19,286 nucleotides of DNA from Coemansia sp. RSA 922 (taxonomy: Eukaryota > Kickxellomycota > Kickxellomycetes > Kickxellales > Kickxellaceae). The stretch is taken from assembly GCA_027577415.1 (NCBI GenBank), contig JANBQS010000383.1, positions 1 through 19,286 on the forward strand. The letters run 5' to 3'. The notes beneath the pieces are model-generated. The model ran no database searches and had not been told where the DNA came from. It saw nothing but the letters and a program-made list of their open reading frames with translations. Below are positions 7,831-16,999 of the stretch, one piece after another. The first letter of the stretch is position 1, and every line of letters begins with the position of its first letter. The position numbers were made by a program, and so were the translations under genes.

Positions 7831-8611
7831 GCATCTCCCAACGCACCGAACAATGCCGGTGGCCTCTCCGCACTTGCATTACTCTTCGGATGAACCTCCA
7901 GTCTAAAAGCATTGCCATGCTTTTGGTGATTCCGATGGTCAGCAACGTCTAAAGAACTGCATCTTTGGAAAGGCGTCTCCGATTAATGTATGCAAGGATG
8001 CCTTGGGATTCGGTATGTGGAAAAGCAAGAGCCTGCATCGGATGAAAGCACCTTGATATTTTTTTGGCGCTTGACAGGCAGTCTCTATTGAGAAATAAGC
8101 ATTTGTCGCTTGTAACATACATGGCTTTAATATACATATTATCTTACCAAAGCTCCACACATGTTAAGGAAGTGCTGGTTAATGCCAGATAATCAGTAGC
8201 CTCTTTTGAATCCCAGCTATTAGATTCTGTGGCAAGGCTGAAAAGAGAGGCACCAGTGAGTGCAAGTGCCCCTGACCTTTTCCACCCCCTTTACACGATT
8301 AAAAATAAAAAAAAGCATCGACTTTGCTTATTTCGCCTGCAGCAGGCCATTTTCCAAATTAGAACCTGGTGTGTTGGGCCAGCCACAAAATTATTTTGAC
8401 AGTCCCTGCCAGCGATTGTGTGTCCTTGTTGCCAGACTCACACATGTCGTTCATGCACATGTTGCCATTCAGTGTGAGGAATGGTTGCCGTGGATCTGTC
8501 GGCCTCCTCATGATGGGTGGATGCAACATTACAGTGCCAAAATTGGAATTGCGGCGTTGCCGGCGGGAGCTGCCAACATATTTGCCAAAGACAAACTACC
8601 TATTCACTTGG
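7831..8611. other. Gene-free upstream region of the orphan gene
   Basis: I see no independent gene here. A plus-strand frame is open from 8369 into the downstream gene, but its first part (codons 1-122) has no protein-like character and is crossed by a TATA box, so I read it as upstream DNA. Other frames at 7939-8160 and 8260-8619 show nothing recognisable. Confidence 0.45.
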
Positions 8612-8620
8612 GTATATAAA
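8612..8620 (+). promoter_or_regulatory. TATA box of the orphan coiled-coil gene
   Basis: GTATATAAA lies about 115 bp before the ATG at 8735, followed by a pyrimidine/A-rich leader ending CTCACCAATG. Position and sequence fit a core promoter. This is the main reason to start the protein at 8735 rather than at the upstream end of the open frame. Confidence 0.6.
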
Positions 8621-8734
8621 CAGAGCCCACTTCTCCTGTATACATACTCCAATTATCGTTTCTATAGCTTTGCACTTCACTTCACATCTACATACCTTAG
8701 TCCATATTATTTACCACCACTCACTACCTCACCA

Positions 8735-10519
8735 ATGAACAACAACAACATGAGCCTAGCTGCCGCCATGAGTATGATCAAGCGGTTGGAGTCGTCGCTG
8801 GAGTTGGCCTATGATATGTTGCGCGAAAAGGGCAAAATGCTTACAGAGCACGATAATACTATTGCAGAGCAGCGGCGCTTGCTCGCTGACCAGGAGTGCA
8901 CAATCCATCGACTTGAACAAGCCAGTGTCGAGCAGCGGGGAACAGTCAACAACCTGCGGCATACGATCGACGAGAAGGACCTAATAATCGAAGAGCAACG
9001 GCGCACCAATGCCGAGCAGCGACGCTTTCTCGATGACCTGCGGCGTGCTAACAACAACAAGGAGCGTGCCAACATCAAGCAGATGCGCACGATTGGTAAC
9101 CTGCAGCGCACAATGATTGAGGTTAGTGGTAGGCTCAGTGGTGATGCACAGCTAGCAACTACAGTGGCTGTTCAAGGCGGTGTTGCCACAGACGACTCCG
9201 CTACAGATAATGATGCCCGTGACAGCGATAGTGCTCTGGATTACGACGATGTGCTGACTGACAGCATTGCTGGGGACGACGACGATTATGCCCATGCTAC
9301 AGTTCACACTGACGCTGTTCCACACGGTGCTGCAATGGGCGGCGCATCTCCAGGCGGCACATCTTCGCGCGGCTCATCTCCGAGTGGCGCATCTTCACGC
9401 GGTACATCTCCGGGTGGCGCACTTCCACGCGGCTCATCTCCGGGCGGCACATCTTCACGTGGCTCATCTCCAGGTGGCATATTTTTGCACAGTGCATATC
9501 CGGCTGGCGCATCTTCACGCAGTACATCTCTGGGCGGCTCATCTTCACGCGGCACATCTCTGGGCGGCGCATCTCCGGGCGGTGCAGCTCCATGCAACGA
9601 TGCAGCTCGTGCTATTTCAGGTCTAAGGGCCAGAGCCCCAGCCGACGAGATTCCATTGTCTCCTCGCGCTGTCAAGCGCCCACGGCCCAACCAGCGGGTT
9701 TGCGATGGCGCTGGACAGGTTGTAACGACTGAGGACCTGTTAGGGGTTTTCGGGACAATTGCCTTCGTCGACATCAGCACTGTTGCCGATATATACGAAC
9801 TCGCCGTTAATCGGCCGCTGATTCCAACTGGTGTGGAGCCTCAGCGCTTTGCCCAAGAGCTAGCCGGGCTTGAAGGCTTTTCACACTGGAAACCTCGGTT
9901 TGCACTGACGGGGTCGGCTTCGCTGAACGGCTTGAGCCTTCTTCGCCGCGACAACCGAGAGCTAGAGCTTTTGCGTCCGCGAGTACTGCAGCAGCTTGGA
10001 CTGGCGCAAGACTCTGGGGCAGTCGTGCTTGGCCCATGCCTTTGTTACACACTGGTATCATTGGGCGGCTTGCCGCAGAAGAATATGACAGGCGCAGTCT
10101 TGGAAAAGATTTTCATGACAGTTACGACGAAAAGCTTGAGTTCGCTTCGAGTGGTAACGAAGAATGGTACAAGGCGAATGGGCATTGACGAGCTGGGCAA
10201 CTATGTGAAGGGTTGGGTATACAGATTGTGTACCTTTATTGACAACGGCGGTAGTATTGAAATGCTGTTGGAGTCGGCAAAGAACTGTAACGCCTACTAT
10301 TCAAGAGTAAGCCATAAGATGTATGGCTCTGACAGTGACCCCACAGGCGAGGTCGCCGCGAGCGTGCTTACAAAAAATAAACACAGAAGTAGGTTGTGTT
10401 TGGGACTCACCGACGCACATGGCCTCGGAGCACTTTACACACGCTTTTTGGCAAATGCGAGCGGTATAGTTGGCGAGCGCCAGGCAGAGCTCCTAAGGCA
10501 AACAGCAGACGAGGTATAG
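8735..10519 (+). CDS. Orphan coiled-coil protein with pentapeptide minisatellite
   Basis: The 594-residue product matches no family I recognise. Residues about 12-130 are a charged coiled coil with repeated EQRR-x-L units (AEQRRLLADQE, AEQRRFLDDLRR). Residues 152-186 form an Asp-rich linker. Residues 203-287 are 17 pentapeptides alternating around GASPG and GTSSR. An NLS-like patch, KRPRP (314-318), follows a Ser-Pro site. Residues about 322-594 are well-ordered in composition and probably a folded domain (stretches VVTTEDLLGVFGTIAFVDIS, FSHWKPRFALTGSASLNG, GIDELGNYVKGWVYRLCTFI). The start at 8735 follows a TATA box and has context ACCAATGAA. A nuclear or structural role is only a guess. The gene is flanked on both sides by repeat-rich DNA, which fits a lineage-specific gene. 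Confidence 0.75.
   Translation: MNNNNMSLAAAMSMIKRLESSLELAYDMLREKGKMLTEHDNTIAEQRRLLADQECTIHRLEQASVEQRGTVNNLRHTIDEKDLIIEEQRRTNAEQRRFLDDLRRANNNKERANIKQMRTIGNLQRTMIEVSGRLSGDAQLATTVAVQGGVATDDSATDNDARDSDSALDYDDVLTDSIAGDDDDYAHATVHTDAVPHGAAMGGASPGGTSSRGSSPSGASSRGTSPGGALPRGSSPGGTSSRGSSPGGIFLHSAYPAGASSRSTSLGGSSSRGTSLGGASPGGAAPCNDAARAISGLRARAPADEIPLSPRAVKRPRPNQRVCDGAGQVVTTEDLLGVFGTIAFVDISTVADIYELAVNRPLIPTGVEPQRFAQELAGLEGFSHWKPRFALTGSASLNGLSLLRRDNRELELLRPRVLQQLGLAQDSGAVVLGPCLCYTLVSLGGLPQKNMTGAVLEKIFMTVTTKSLSSLRVVTKNGTRRMGIDELGNYVKGWVYRLCTFIDNGGSIEMLLESAKNCNAYYSRVSHKMYGSDSDPTGEVAASVLTKNKHRSRLCLGLTDAHGLGALYTRFLANASGIVGERQAELLRQTADEV
9341..9595. repeat. In-frame 15/30-bp minisatellite
   Basis: Seventeen 15-bp units, organised as a 30-bp higher-order period alternating GGCGCATCTCCGGGC-like and GGCACATCTTCACGC-like sequences, encode Gly-(Ala/Thr/Ser)-Ser-(Pro/Ser/Leu)-(Gly/Arg). 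The middle units (about 9476-9505) are the most diverged (GIFLH, SAYPA). Unit length is a multiple of three, so copy-number change keeps the frame. It also explains the long overlapping open frames on the other strand, which are artefacts. Confidence 0.9.
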
Positions 10520-10656
10520 AATCAATGAGTACTAACAAATAATAACTTTATTCTTTTATATCCTCCTGTTAAAATTAGACTTTTTATTTCGTGAGAAAAA
10601 GTAGAGCAAATTGTCAATAAAAAAAATGTAAAAGAAACAAAACGAGAAACCAGTGG
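10520..10656 (+). terminator. 3' flank of the orphan gene
   Basis: A/T-rich sequence with AATAATAACTTTATT shortly after the stop codon and CAATAAAAAAAATG near 10614 offers plausible polyadenylation signals. No cleavage site can be fixed from sequence alone. Confidence 0.35.
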
Positions 10657-10893
10657 AAAATAGCTGACTTACATTTTTTTTGACTGATTGGTGGCGGTGA
10701 CCAAAGAGTACCTGCGGACTTTCAAATTAGAAGAAATATACTTTGCAACCTGAACGTGGGGACAAAACTAAATGTAGTGCGCGATATTCTTATTCTTTAT
10801 ATCTTCAGCTTCACCATTTGCGTCGTTTGATCAAGTTAGAGCTCTACAGTAATTGAAAAATGCGAGAGCTGCGTTACAGACGGAACTTTGACA
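10657..10893. repeat. Dispersed repeat, copy D (partner at 5311-5570)
   Basis: Same orientation as copy C. The cores CTTTCAAATTAGAAGAAA and TTGCAACCTGAACGTGGGGA are essentially identical to copy C while the flanks diverge. This copy lacks the 25-30 bp insertion of copy C before AATGCRAGAGC. Confidence 0.6.
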
Positions 10894-11144
10894 TGCGCTA
10901 TTGTCCATAATGGCGAGAAGCGTTGGGATCCTCAGCAACTATTCCAGCACGCCTTGGATAGTCTCTCGATATTCGCTCCTGTTCTCGATATTTAATCATC
11001 TATATGTTCTTACCAGTAATATTGGCGTGACCTCTGTGGAAGTCACCGTCCGTCGCCCCTGCCATGGCGTATGCGCCTCTAAGGGAAACACCAGCTAGTT
11101 GAGCGTGTGCCCACACAGCGCGTCTGCCCATGTCAAGTGGATAG
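10894..11144. other. Spacer next to the LINE fragment
   Basis: No gene is called. A minus-strand frame (stop near 11000) continues from the LINE region with protein-like stretches such as YPLDMGRRAVWAHAQ. This could be further decayed element sequence, but I cannot confirm it. Confidence 0.35.
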
Positions 11145-11802
11145 TTAAGGACTTTGCAAACGTGCGAAGCTGTCGCCCAGAGTGAGGGGTTTGTTCGCCC
11201 GCAGCTTCTTCCGAGTCGTCGCTGACATCCCAACAAGTAGATAAACCGCTGAATGACTAAAAAAAAAAGGTGAGCCAAGCAGAGACTCGGTAGATCCGTT
11301 AAAGGTCTCGTCGGGCCCCTTGCCCTTGAGGGCATACCAATGGCGTAGGACTCGGCTCCAGTAAACAGGTAAGCCCTTAAGGGATTCGCTTTAGTTGTAC
11401 AGGTGCGAGAAGAACGGAGGAGTGCAGGTTATTTTGGCTCAGCCATTGGCCAAAGACCCGTTGAGCTGCGGTCACCCACCAGGAAGGACCCTTCTGCCTG
11501 AGCATGTTTGCTATGATCTGAGCTAAGATGACTTTTGTTTGCTTCACAAAGGGTAGGAGTCCGAGGCCGCCCTGGCTTTTAGGCAGGATGACAACATCCC
11601 ATGCGACCTTTGGTTGGTGCCCGTTCCATATGAACTTGCGTAGACAGGCTATCACCTGGGCGTAGGAGTCGGAGAAGGGTGTGATGCGCGCAGTGTACCA
11701 GAGCTTTGCCATGAGGACCGAGTTAGCTAGTAGCACACGGCCATATAGCGAGAGCCATCGGTCGTGCCAGCGTTGGATCTGGGCTGATAGTTGATCAGGC
11801 AC
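11145..11802 (-). mobile_element. Non-LTR (LINE) retrotransposon fragment, 5'-truncated and frameshifted
   Basis: The first frame (11802 down to 11377) encodes the conserved segment after the reverse-transcriptase core: QRWHDRWLSLYGRVLLANSV, AKLWYTARITPF, RKFIWNG, and LPKSQGGLGLLPF. It stops at TAA just after QLKRIP. The shifted frame then carries on with YWSRVLRHWYALKGKGPDET and LLGSPFFF up to a stop at 11145, so one frameshift near 11380 (consistent with a single-base loss) separates two halves of one protein. The catalytic RT motifs and endonuclease are absent. Truncation at the 5' side is typical of LINE insertions. It is a dead copy with no neighbouring functional link. Confidence 0.85.
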
Positions 11803-12299
11803 TTATTTGGCATTTCCCAATTGTCCTTTAAATACCAAGCGAAAGAAAACATGTGGCAATACCCTGGCTGTAGTAGCTGATTGTTAGTTTGATGTGGTTT
11901 TCAAAACGCGCACATGTTTCCTAGGTTGTGTGCTTGGCGATCCCTCAATTCTATACCCATCTGGCTTGGGTTCAGATCCCTCTATTTGCTGGACTTGACT
12001 GATTGACATAATATGGTCTGATCAACCATATAAGGTGTCTATCCACCCTGTCCCCTACTTTTGCTAAATTTTTGACCACTAATTTTTTATTTTTACATCT
12101 CGCAAAAAGGAGCTTTTCAACGATAATTTTATTATTACAAACATGAGCTTTTTACACACATCTTTTCTAAGTGGGTTTTGCCAAGAATTGTGCCTATTCC
12201 AACATATCATTTTTATCTGAGGTTAATAGAGTTAGGCAGCTGTTGTTCTGCTATTAAAGATTAGTTGAAGTATCGCTCATGATATAAATAAAATAGAAT
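11803..12299. other. Gene-free spacer between LINE fragment and protease B
   Basis: AT-rich DNA with no supported gene. It contains a tRNA box-B-like word (GGTTCAGATCC at 11969-11979) but no foldable tRNA. The 3' end and poly(A) region of protease B on the minus strand should lie within the last 100-200 bp. Confidence 0.4.
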
Positions 12300-13346
12300 T
12301 TAGGTGCGCCGTGTATTCACTGGGCGCTTGTACTGCCGCTGGAGGTCAAGAACCAGAGCTCTAATCCTCCGCCTCATACAGTGCGGATACTCTATATCCT
12401 CTACGGTAACCAGCCAAAAGTCCCTAGGCAATCCCGCTCGCTCCATGATCTCCGACTCCATTTTCAAGCGATCCTCACGCGAGCGACCTGTACCCACATC
12501 ACAAACACCCTCCCTACTGTTCCCGCCGCCCCGCAGCGTTGGTTCAGTGGCAGGCGAATAAAAATCGGACTTGTACACCGACATGAAGGGACTGCGGAAC
12601 CCCGAGAAAGAAGAAGTACCAAATTTGGGCATCAACAAGTCGCTAGCCAAAGCACGACCAGGCGAAGACACTGTGGCAGATAATGACCGCGTAGTCTGAT
12701 GCGAGTCGCTGGGTACAAAGTCGCGGGCTCTGTTCAGTTTCCGGTAAACATCATCCCTTTCGGGGGTTGGAATCGGCGAGCGCGGTCGATGCTTTGCAAC
12801 CAAGCGAGTGTGTAGATGGTTGATATAGCGTCTAGCCAGTTCCTCGGCAATAGCCAAAACGTAAATACCGCAGTCAAAGTCGTTATTCTGTTGTGGTGTT
12901 TGTACGGACTTGAAATAAAATCCATCCCCACGTCTGGGTTCCAAAACCCGTAAAAACCGTCCTGCTGCGCGCTCCGCAAATGACCTATTATGCCGATTAA
13001 TCGAGTCATAGTGGTAGAATGTCCTGGTAGGTCGACAATACACCAGTAAGGACCAGTGCGAGCGATGGTTCAGCGGGATTAATATCAGCTGGCGGTCGCC
13101 GCCTAGCTCTTCAGATAGTTGCGCTGATATAGAGTCCGTAACTGCAGCATTCTCGGCGTTAGATATACGGTACGCGGTGTATGTGCCCAGGAACAAGACT
13201 GAGGGCTCTGAGTGGAATTCTCGGCGCTCTAAAAAGGTCCAGTAAAAGTTTATTATCTCGCCAGTTAGCCACCCCTCGGGCTTTAACGACTCGAAATCTG
13301 AAGCACGCACTTCGGCGTTTTCAAAGTCCAGCAAGACAGCGTCCAT
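12300..13346 (-). CDS. Ulp1/SENP8(DEN1)-like cysteine protease, copy B
   Basis: This is a 348-residue clan CE (C48) peptidase expected to act on a ubiquitin-like protein such as NEDD8 or SUMO. The N-terminus (VLLDFENAEVRASDFESL then KPEGWLTGEIINFYW) is laid out like SENP8/DEN1. The catalytic residues are all present: His97 in RSHWSLLVY, Asp114 in YHYDS, Gln153 and Cys159 in TPQQNNDFDCGIYV. Residues about 185-300 are a Ser/Pro/Arg-rich, probably disordered insert. A conserved-looking end (FWLVTVEDIEYPHCMRRRI, 310-328) has a counterpart in protease A (LLWKVKDKDVVPPDDMRARI). The ATG at 13346 gives the full SENP8-like N-terminus. It lies downstream of the HMMR-like gene on the same strand, 353 bp away, and no intron is needed. 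Confidence 0.88.
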   Translation of the reverse strand: MDAVLLDFENAEVRASDFESLKPEGWLTGEIINFYWTFLERREFHSEPSVLFLGTYTAYRISNAENAAVTDSISAQLSEELGGDRQLILIPLNHRSHWSLLVYCRPTRTFYHYDSINRHNRSFAERAAGRFLRVLEPRRGDGFYFKSVQTPQQNNDFDCGIYVLAIAEELARRYINHLHTRLVAKHRPRSPIPTPERDDVYRKLNRARDFVPSDSHQTTRSLSATVSSPGRALASDLLMPKFGTSSFSGFRSPFMSVYKSDFYSPATEPTLRGGGNSREGVCDVGTGRSREDRLKMESEIMERAGLPRDFWLVTVEDIEYPHCMRRRIRALVLDLQRQYKRPVNTRRT

Positions 13347-13699
13347 TTAGAAAGAAGGCTCTATAGTGAAATACGAAATTAAAGCGCGCGCGAGATAAAT
13401 AAAAATAAGAAAGAATACATGAATAACAAAACAACAAGGGAGGCGAATAGGAAATAAAAGAAGAAAAAATAAATTGAGCACTGACAACACGTGTCTTGAG
13501 CTCTCACACACACGAAAAATGGTTTTTCCCATCCCCGCCAAACGCGCATGAAGACACCATCCCTTAAAATGCAAACCGCAAACAAAAGAGGCCTTCAGGT
13601 ATAGTACGATCTTGGATGATCCTCCATCCTGAACGATGCAAAGAAAAAAAGTAGATTATTAGAAAGACACTGCAAGAAAATAAAATAAAATAAAAAAAA
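13347..13699 (-). promoter_or_regulatory. Intergenic region: end of HMMR-like gene and promoter of protease B
   Basis: An A/T-rich 353-bp gap. On the minus strand it carries the 3' flank of the HMMR-like gene (ATTTTATTTTATTTTC follows close to the stop) and then a T-rich stretch with CTCGCGCGCGCTTTAATTTCG shortly before the protease start. Open frames here have no recognisable domain. Confidence 0.4.
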
Positions 13700-16600
13700 T
13701 CAACGGTCGTCTCCCGATTCAGAGCCCGGCATGGCTCTTCTCCGCGTCTTTGCCGTCAATCTCGCCGCTGGGTTTTGTAGCTTGCGCAAAGTAGCCGCAT
13801 CCTCCTCATTGACCTCTTTATACGCATCCAACTCGCTCTTCAACAGGCGCACATGATGACTGTGCCTGTCCCTATCCCTGGTACACTCGACGACTTCTTT
13901 CTTCAACGCCAGAATCTGAGTCTTAAGTCCATTGACATATCTGATCCTCTGACCCAAATTAGTATGTCCGCCGCCAGTAAGCACAGCCTCCAGTCCGCGG
14001 TAGGCCTGAGAGTAGTTATCCTTGAGCCAGGCGATTTGGAAATCAGTCTTCTCCGCCATGATTGCGCGCTCAGCTTCGACTTCGGCAATATGCTGACGCA
14101 GGGAATTAATGGTATCCACTTGCTCCGCCATATCCACCTCAGACTGGTCAAGGATTGTGCGCGAGCGAATAGCTTGCGCCTCATAGGCACGAGCACGGCG
14201 GCCAGCTTCTTCAGCGTGAGCTTCACACTCGTCGACAGTTTCCTCCAGCCCGCGTAGTTGCAAAGTCAGTGTGTGAATGTGAGCATGCAGTGGAGCGATA
14301 GCAGCAGCAGCCAGTTCCTCCGTATCATCTCGGGCAGCGGGGGCATTAGCCAAGGCAAGTTCCAGCTCGGCCACCCTCGCGTCGTGGTGCTTGCGGTCCT
14401 CAGCGGCCATTTCGTGCGCCTGGCGACACTCAGCCTTGGCCTGGTCCAGGTCATCGTGCAGCTCAGCGACCTTTAGCTTATGCCGAGCACTGATATCGGC
14501 CACAGCCTCGACGACATGTCCCTGCACACGCATCATTCTCAGCTCGTTGACATCAGCGATGGCCTGCGCAGAAGCTACCCGAGCATCAGCGGTGCGAATC
14601 AAATCGTCAACAAACGAGTGCCGAACAAACGCCGCCGTCTCATCCACCAACGGCGCATAATCCACGTTACTGTCGTCTTCAAGCGTCAGCGCGCGCTGCA
14701 AGTCAGCAGCCAGCTCATCCGCAACATCCATGCGGCCGTAAACAACGTCGGCGGCATCCTCCAGCTCCATGTACATGGCACGCGCCTCACCCACCATATG
14801 CTTGCGTGCATCATCCGTGATCCCCAGCATCCGTGCCAAATGATCACGAGCAATCTCCACATACTCTAATTTAAGCTCCAGACCACATACACGGTCCACC
14901 AAATGCGAACGCTCACCGCGCCATTGCTCGCGGTCCACACGCCGAGCTTCGCCTACACCACGCAAAAGCTCCGCGTAGTGGTTCAACGCCTCTTGCATAT
15001 CCTCTACAGAGTCGTCAGAGTCCTCGCGTAAAGCCAAAACTTCCTCGCGCAGTGCCGCATTCTCCGCATGCAGCTCTTCAACAGAGTCAAGAGCATCCTC
15101 ATACTCCGCCAGCCGCGCATCGCGTTCGGCCAGCTCCTCGGCGTGTGTAGCCTCAAGGTCTTCGCGTGCACGATCTGCTTCAGCCAAGTCCTCGCGCAAC
15201 GCAGCGAGTTCAGCGGCATGGGCACGCGCAGCCTCGCGACGCTCATCGTCCCAGCGACCACGAGCCTTGGCAGCCTCTCCGCGCGCATCCTCCAGCTCAG
15301 CCGCCATACGAGCGACATCAGCATCAGCATCCGCCCTTGTCTGCGCCTCGCTCTTTGTCAGCTTGTCAAGAGCATCGCGCAGGCGGAACGAGTCTTTATG
15401 CGCGGCATCCAGTTTCTCCGCTAGACCCGTACGCTCCTGCGTCCACGCCTTTTCACGCACCTTGAGGCGGTCCTCAAGCCCAGCCACATGCACTTCAAAC
15501 TGCTCGTGGCTCTCAGCCAACCTCTGCTGCAACGCAGCGTAGTCAGACGCAGCGGCTTGTAAGTCGCCTTCGAGTTCAAGGCGACGGTCCTTCCACGCCA
15601 TTTCTTTCTTTAGGAGAATACCACGCAACTCGCTGATCTCCCGCTTGAGATCCAAGACCTCGGCGGTAGCGCGGTCGGCTCGGGCCTGAGCATCAGCCAG
15701 CCGCCGTACGCGGTCATCGTCGGCGTCTTTGACAGTCGACTCGAATTCGCGCTTAGCCTCCTGGTAATCAGCGTTAAGCTGGCGAATAGTCCCCTGCACT
15801 TCGCGTTGTACCGCCGACCGCTCATCCTCGAGTCTTGCGATCTCTGCCTTTAGCTCATCGACGTGCTCGTGAGCCGCGCGCACTGTCCGGTCAGCCTCCT
15901 CACCACGTTGCCTGGAAAGCCGCTCAAGGTCAGCCAAGCGTGCTTGCGTAGCCTCCAACTGCGCTCTGGCCGCATCCACTTGCCTCCCGCCATTACGAGC
16001 ATCCTCAGCTTGCTTCTCACGAGCCAGCTGCAGCTCATTCTCAAGCGCAGTGTTGTGTACCGCAGACTCGCCCAGCTCCGCCATATACCGTGCCGCACGG
16101 TCGCTAGCCTCCTGCGCCGCCACCTTGAGTTTCCGTACGTCCTCGCGGTATCCTTCCTCCTTAGCCCTCAGCTCTCTTTCGGCTTGTGCCAACTGTCTAG
16201 GGTATTCGTCCAATTGCCTGACCTCGCCCTCAGCGGCCTCTTTCTCTTGCTCCAACTTGCGGATTCGAGCCTCATACGTCCTCAGCCGCCGCTTATCTTC
16301 CTCATTAACCCGACGCATATGATCCAACGTAGACTTTAGCTTTACACACATCCCATTAGCAGCATCCGCATGCTCCTTCAGAGCCTTTTCGCTCCTCGGG
16401 TTGGCTACCACAGTCTGCTTATCCAATTGCTCAGCCAGCAAATCGCGTTCCTTATCCTTGGCCCGCAATTCGCTCTCCCGCTTCAAAAGACGCTGCTTGA
16501 GGTCAGACCGTTCGCGCAACAGTTCCTTGATCTTATCATCGGCCTGTCGTCCCCTTTCAGAGATTTTCCGTGCCTCCCGAGCATGCTCCATCTGCTGCTC

Positions 16601-16872
16601 TTGGAGTGTCTTTTGGTACACCTCGATCTCTCGCTTTAGGCGTGCTTCTTCAGCTCGTATCATAGACATTGTAGTCTTGCCCACAGTTCGGTCACTGCCA
16701 GATGACCGCGAGTTTGACCGAGCGAGAGAAGGCAGTCCATCATTACGTTGTCGTTCCTCATCGTCTCTTGGTTCTTTGAACCGCTCGCTGTGACTCAAGA
16801 ACCCGTAGTTTTTGTACCGGGCTTCTGGCGAATTGACATCATAGGCTCCGGGAGGCGGGTTATCCGTATTTG
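13700..16872 (-). CDS. HMMR/RHAMM-like coiled-coil protein, exon 2
   Basis: Exon 2 encodes residues 14 (split codon) to 1070 of a long coiled-coil protein. Just after the splice comes DNPPPGAYDV...FLSHSERFKEP (residues 18-47), closely resembling the N-terminal PSPGAYDV...SQRFK signature of HMMR. Residues about 75-960 are heptad-rich and charged, dominated by Glu, Arg, Ala, Leu. Near the end, GHTNLGQRIRYVNGLKTQIL (982-1001) followed by ALKKEV resembles the conserved HMMR C-terminal region, also seen in Kif15-type kinesins, followed by a basic tail TAKTRRR. In animals HMMR binds microtubules and spindle poles, so a mitotic spindle or spindle-pole role is inferred. The coding frame from 16798 continues upstream without an ATG, which requires the 5' exon. 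It is divergent from APC10. Confidence 0.85.
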
Positions 16873-16959
16873 CTATAACGAGTAATTAGTAAAATTCGGA
16901 ATTAGTAATGTTCTTATTTTTGGATTAAACAGAACCTTGGAAATTGTTGTGATGCTTAC
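16873..16959 (-). other. 87-nt spliceosomal intron in the HMMR-like gene
   Basis: On the minus strand the intron begins GTAAGC and ends CGTTATAG, with branch-point-like TTACTAAT copies 15-40 nt before the 3' end. Removal joins GCG A to CA AAT (codon ACA) and keeps the frame. An in-frame stop in the intron (TAATCC...) makes splicing necessary. Size and signals are typical of fungal introns. Confidence 0.85.
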
Positions 16960-16999
16960 TCGCTCGGAATATATCGCGTCCACCAGCGTAGTGTGACAT
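16960..16999 (-). CDS. HMMR/RHAMM-like protein, exon 1 (40 nt)
   Basis: The ATG at 16999 opens a 40-nt exon encoding MSHYAGGRDIFRA plus the first base of the next codon. The splice to 16872 gives a 1070-residue protein (3213 nt including stop) and restores the HMMR-type N-terminus, where a short Phe-containing leader precedes PPPGAYDV. Without this exon the frame has only a TTG near its start. Confidence is high because the start, splice sites, branch point and homology all agree. Confidence 0.82.

Noticed and set aside
8369..8734. 122-codon N-terminal extension of the orphan protein
   Set aside because: It has a TATA box inside it, lacks protein-like composition, and its first codons do not suit a start. 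The ATG at 8735 fits better.
9297..9780. Long antisense and alternate-frame ORFs over the minisatellite
   Set aside because: The 15-bp unit is a multiple of three and contains no stop in most frames, so these open frames are by-products of the repeat.
11969..11979. tRNA box-B-like word GGTTCAGATCC
   Set aside because: The T-stem does not pair over five base pairs, no acceptable D-arm or anticodon arm was found upstream, and no box A is at the right spacing. At most it is a very decayed tRNA-derived repeat.
13853..16793. Many plus-strand ORFs opposite the HMMR-like gene
   Set aside because: GC-rich, coiled-coil codon usage leaves the opposite strand open. The translations are Ser/Arg/Leu-rich shadows without motifs.
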